Part shown: positions 61,638 to 64,000 of the stretch, piece after piece
Layout: each line of letters opens with the position of its first letter
How positions within the stretch are numbered: the stretch's first letter is position 1
Source: Mesonia aquimarina
Lineage (GTDB): Bacteria > Bacteroidota > Bacteroidia > Flavobacteriales > Flavobacteriaceae
Length of the DNA stretch: 64,000 nt
Direction of reading: 5' to 3'
Assembly: GCF_003667275.1 (NCBI RefSeq)
Contig: NZ_RCNV01000001.1
Span: 124,001 to 188,000, forward strand
Notes under the pieces: model-generated
What the model saw: the letters and a program-made list of their open reading frames with translations, nothing else
What the model was told of the DNA's origin: nothing
Database searches by the model: none
Translations under genes and position numbers: made by a program

Positions 61638-63839
61638 GTGTTGAAAAAAGTAATTATTTTGAAAGGTCTACTGTATTTCATCTTTTTACTCATATCCGGA
61701 ATTTCTTTAGGACAAGAAATATCTACTGATTCTTTGCGGAAAACACTAGATAAAGCTTATACAGATTATAATAAAAATGACCTAAAAGAATCTGTAAAAA
61801 AAGGAATGCTTTTACTTGATATGGCTCATCGAGTAAATAATGATCTTTACATCGCTGAAGCATATTATTTATTAGCATTAAATGACGAAACCACCCGAAG
61901 TTACAAACAAGCCGAAGCTAAATATAAAAAAGCACTTTCTCGGGTAGAAAAAATTCAAGACTCTACATTTTTAGTATTACTTTATAATGGGCTAGGAAAC
62001 GTTGCCGCTATAAATGATGGGAATTTTAAAGATTCAGAAATTTATTACCAAAAAGGCTTACGAATCAGTAAAGCAATTAACGATCCTTCTAGAATTGCAT
62101 TATTAGCAAATTTATGTTGGAATTATCTAGATTTAAATAAAACAAATAAAGTATCTCCCTATATAGACGATTTTAATGAATTTCTTAAGAAACCAACACA
62201 AGATGCCAATACAAGACATTTTATAGCCAATATAAATCATATTCTTGGTCGTTATTACAGTCAATTGAAAAAATACGAGTTATCAGAAAAATATTTTAAT
62301 GATGCCATTATAATTAGTGAGAAAAATGAAATGTGGACTGAACTCAAAAACGCTTATGAATACCGAAGTCAGTCCTATGAAGATCAAGGAAAGTATAAAA
62401 AAGCCATAGCAGATTTAAGAAAATATTCATTTTATAAAGAAAAATATTTAAATGAAAGTAGCCTAGAACAACTAAAAAAAGAAGAAGCTCGTTTAGATGT
62501 TCAAGAATACCAGCGTGCTTTAAAAACTGCAGAACGTGAAAAAACATTAATGGCTTCAGTGGCAGAAACAAAAAATAAATTATTGTGGGTATACGGTGTA
62601 GCACTTATTAGTTTGCTACTTTTTTTCGGGCTTATTTTTAAAGAAAATCAAGCAAAAAAGAGATTGATCACAACACTTAACTTTAAAAATGAGGAACTAA
62701 AAAAAGCAAAAAAAGAAGCCGAGATAGCGGCAGAAACTAAAAAACAATTCATTGCAAATATTAGTCACGAAATTAGAACTCCCTTACATGGTGTTGTGGG
62801 AATAACTTCACTTTTATTATCTCAATCTGAAATTTCTGAAGACAACAAGCAATTATTAACATCGCTTAAGTTTTCTGGTGATTATTTACTTAGCCTTATT
62901 AATAATGTATTATTAATGAGTAAAATTGACAATGATAAAATTAAAGTTCAGCCTAAAACAATTAATATAGAAAACTTAACGACCAATATTTTATACTCGG
63001 TAAAATTTCAAGCCGAAAAAAATAATACAAATGTTGTTTTTGATATAGCCAAAGATGTTCCATATCAAATTATTGCTGACGATAGTATTTTATATGAAAT
63101 AATTATCAACTTAATTGAGAATGGAATAAAATTCTGCAAAAATGGTCAAGTTAAGTTAAAGATAGATGCTCTTGCAAAAGATGAAGAAGATTTGATGCTG
63201 CGTTTTTCTATTATTGATAACGGCGTGGGGATTCCAGATGATAAAAAAGAAATAGTTTTCGAAAAATTCTCGCAAGTGTCACTGGATAAAAGTATTATGG
63301 AAGGAACCGGTATTGGGCTTTCTATTGTAAAAAGCTTATTACTTTTGTTAGAATCAGACATTCATCTAGAAACAGAAGAAGGCAAAGGCTCAACTTTTTA
63401 TTTTGATTTAAAATGTAAGCAAGTAAAAGATTCTAAACGTACCATTTCAACCAATGGAGAAGAAAATAAATATAACGGCAAAAAAATACTATTGGTAGAG
63501 GATAACGAAATTAATAAAATGGTTATTAGAAAATACCTTACTGCTTATGAGTTTGAATTAGAGATAGTTTCAGATGGGTTAGAAGGTTTTTCAGCAATTA
63601 AAGAAAATAATTATGACCTTATTTTATTAGACATAAATATTCCTTCCATGAATGGTTTTGATATCGCTGATAACGCTAGAAAAATTGGGGTAAAAACTCC
63701 TATAATTGCCGTAACTGCTTCAGAGTACAATGAAGTAAAAAATCAAGTAGAAGATTCAGGAATGAATGATGCTTTAATAAAACCATTCAGCAAAGAAAAA
63801 CTGGTTCAGCTTATTCAAACTTACCTTTCTTCACCTTAA
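61638..63839 (+). CDS. TPR-containing hybrid sensor histidine kinase
   Basis: A 733-residue two-component kinase. N-terminal signal sequence, periplasmic or outside region of TPR repeats (about 35-290), one membrane helix (about 315-335, LLWVYGVALISLLLFFGLIF), a coiled coil, HisKA domain with phospho-acceptor H377 (ISHEIRTPLHG), HATPase with NLIENGIKF, DNGVGIPDD and GTGIGLSIVKS, and a C-terminal receiver domain with D665 (LILLDINIPSMNGFD). No output domain, so phosphate must pass to a separate regulator. The start is GTG 61638 or TTG 61641; there is no ATG nearby. Confidence 0.9.
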   Translation: MLKKVIILKGLLYFIFLLISGISLGQEISTDSLRKTLDKAYTDYNKNDLKESVKKGMLLLDMAHRVNNDLYIAEAYYLLALNDETTRSYKQAEAKYKKALSRVEKIQDSTFLVLLYNGLGNVAAINDGNFKDSEIYYQKGLRISKAINDPSRIALLANLCWNYLDLNKTNKVSPYIDDFNEFLKKPTQDANTRHFIANINHILGRYYSQLKKYELSEKYFNDAIIISEKNEMWTELKNAYEYRSQSYEDQGKYKKAIADLRKYSFYKEKYLNESSLEQLKKEEARLDVQEYQRALKTAEREKTLMASVAETKNKLLWVYGVALISLLLFFGLIFKENQAKKRLITTLNFKNEELKKAKKEAEIAAETKKQFIANISHEIRTPLHGVVGITSLLLSQSEISEDNKQLLTSLKFSGDYLLSLINNVLLMSKIDNDKIKVQPKTINIENLTTNILYSVKFQAEKNNTNVVFDIAKDVPYQIIADDSILYEIIINLIENGIKFCKNGQVKLKIDALAKDEEDLMLRFSIIDNGVGIPDDKKEIVFEKFSQVSLDKSIMEGTGIGLSIVKSLLLLLESDIHLETEEGKGSTFYFDLKCKQVKDSKRTISTNGEENKYNGKKILLVEDNEINKMVIRKYLTAYEFELEIVSDGLEGFSAIKENNYDLILLDINIPSMNGFDIADNARKIGVKTPIIAVTASEYNEVKNQVEDSGMNDALIKPFSKEKLVQLIQTYLSSP

Positions 63840-63922
63840 TATACTTGTTAATTACTTTCTGTAATTCGGGTTTCATTTTTTGTTAAAACGTGCTATATTA
63901 GCGGTACATCATCTTTAATTTT

Positions 63923-64000
63923 ATGGCAGAAGAAACCAAGTACACAGAAGAAAATATACGTTCGCTTGACTGGAAAGAACATATTAGAATGCGTCCCGGA
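63923..64000 (+). CDS. parE: DNA topoisomerase IV subunit B (partial, 5' end)
   Basis: Only the first 26 codons are in the window ([20 protein letters not shown] then IRMRPG). [12 protein letters not shown] matches ParE of Bacteroidota better than GyrB, which has LEGMEHVRMRP. The rest lies beyond the window end. Confidence 0.8.
   Translation, partial: MAEETKYTEENIRSLDWKEHIRMRPG

Noticed and set aside
61638-63839. Histidine kinase with DNA-binding output (SusR-like hybrid)
   Set aside because: The chain ends with the receiver domain; no AraC-type or other DNA-binding domain follows.

Overview
The window is AT-rich chromosomal DNA from a member of the Flavobacteriia (Bacteroidota), most likely a marine Flavobacteriaceae. 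Supporting signs are flavobacterial -7 promoter boxes (TAnnTTTG, sometimes with a -33 TTG about 18-21 nt upstream) before many genes, almost no Shine-Dalgarno sequences, lipoproteins with acidic residues just after the lipobox cysteine, a bacillithiol gene (bshA), an E1 alpha/beta fusion dehydrogenase and a short aconitase. Both strands are densely coded. No tRNA, rRNA, CRISPR array, insertion sequence or prophage is visible, and no gene-free stretch exceeds 300 bases.

Layout. 1-8.5 kb: ridA and an LptD-like outer-membrane protein diverge from an amidase, an MCE/MlaD protein and a split Fe-S oxidoreductase (membrane ferredoxin part plus CCG part) with a small HAD-like gene between its halves. 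8.5-20.5 kb: a GH3/beta-lactamase fusion, bshA, a small beta-barrel, a large FAD/Fe-S oxidase, a lipoprotein, an LpxH-like phosphoesterase, aroC and a dicarboxylate symporter. 20.5-29.3 kb, mostly minus strand: DCC protein, MutS2-like protein, a 38-codon membrane peptide, ppk1, and an operon of 2OG oxygenase, SUI1 factor, DUF1835-like protein and nucleoside phosphorylase; ung lies on plus. 29.5-36 kb: E1 fusion, lipocalin and OmpA lipoproteins, hpf, aconitase, a REP-like cloverleaf element and a cysteine-free ArsC-like protein.

36.1-46.0 kb is the most notable region: five minus-strand genes packed with overlaps or 4-nt gaps that look like a rearranged Pel exopolysaccharide system. They are a PelF-type glycosyltransferase, a PelG-type transporter with a long N-terminal extension, a secreted GH114/PelA-type hydrolase, a 666-residue polytopic membrane protein, and a 1340-residue lipoprotein joining a PelA-type deacetylase to a PelB-like helical scaffold and beta-barrel. 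No PelC or PelD (c-di-GMP receptor) equivalent is seen.

46-64 kb: a DEAD-box helicase and recQ flank a second, decayed REP-like element. Then come an MFS exporter, a Crp/Fnr regulator, a DJ-1/PfpI protein and an old yellow enzyme (a possible reactive-electrophile locus), a cold-shock protein with a long leader, an rlpA/serA/serC block, a LuxC-type acyl-CoA reductase divergent from a ferredoxin, ychF, a TPR hybrid histidine kinase, and the first 26 codons of parE. Several start codons were moved from the longest ORF because a promoter box overlaps the upstream candidate or because a signal peptide begins downstream.
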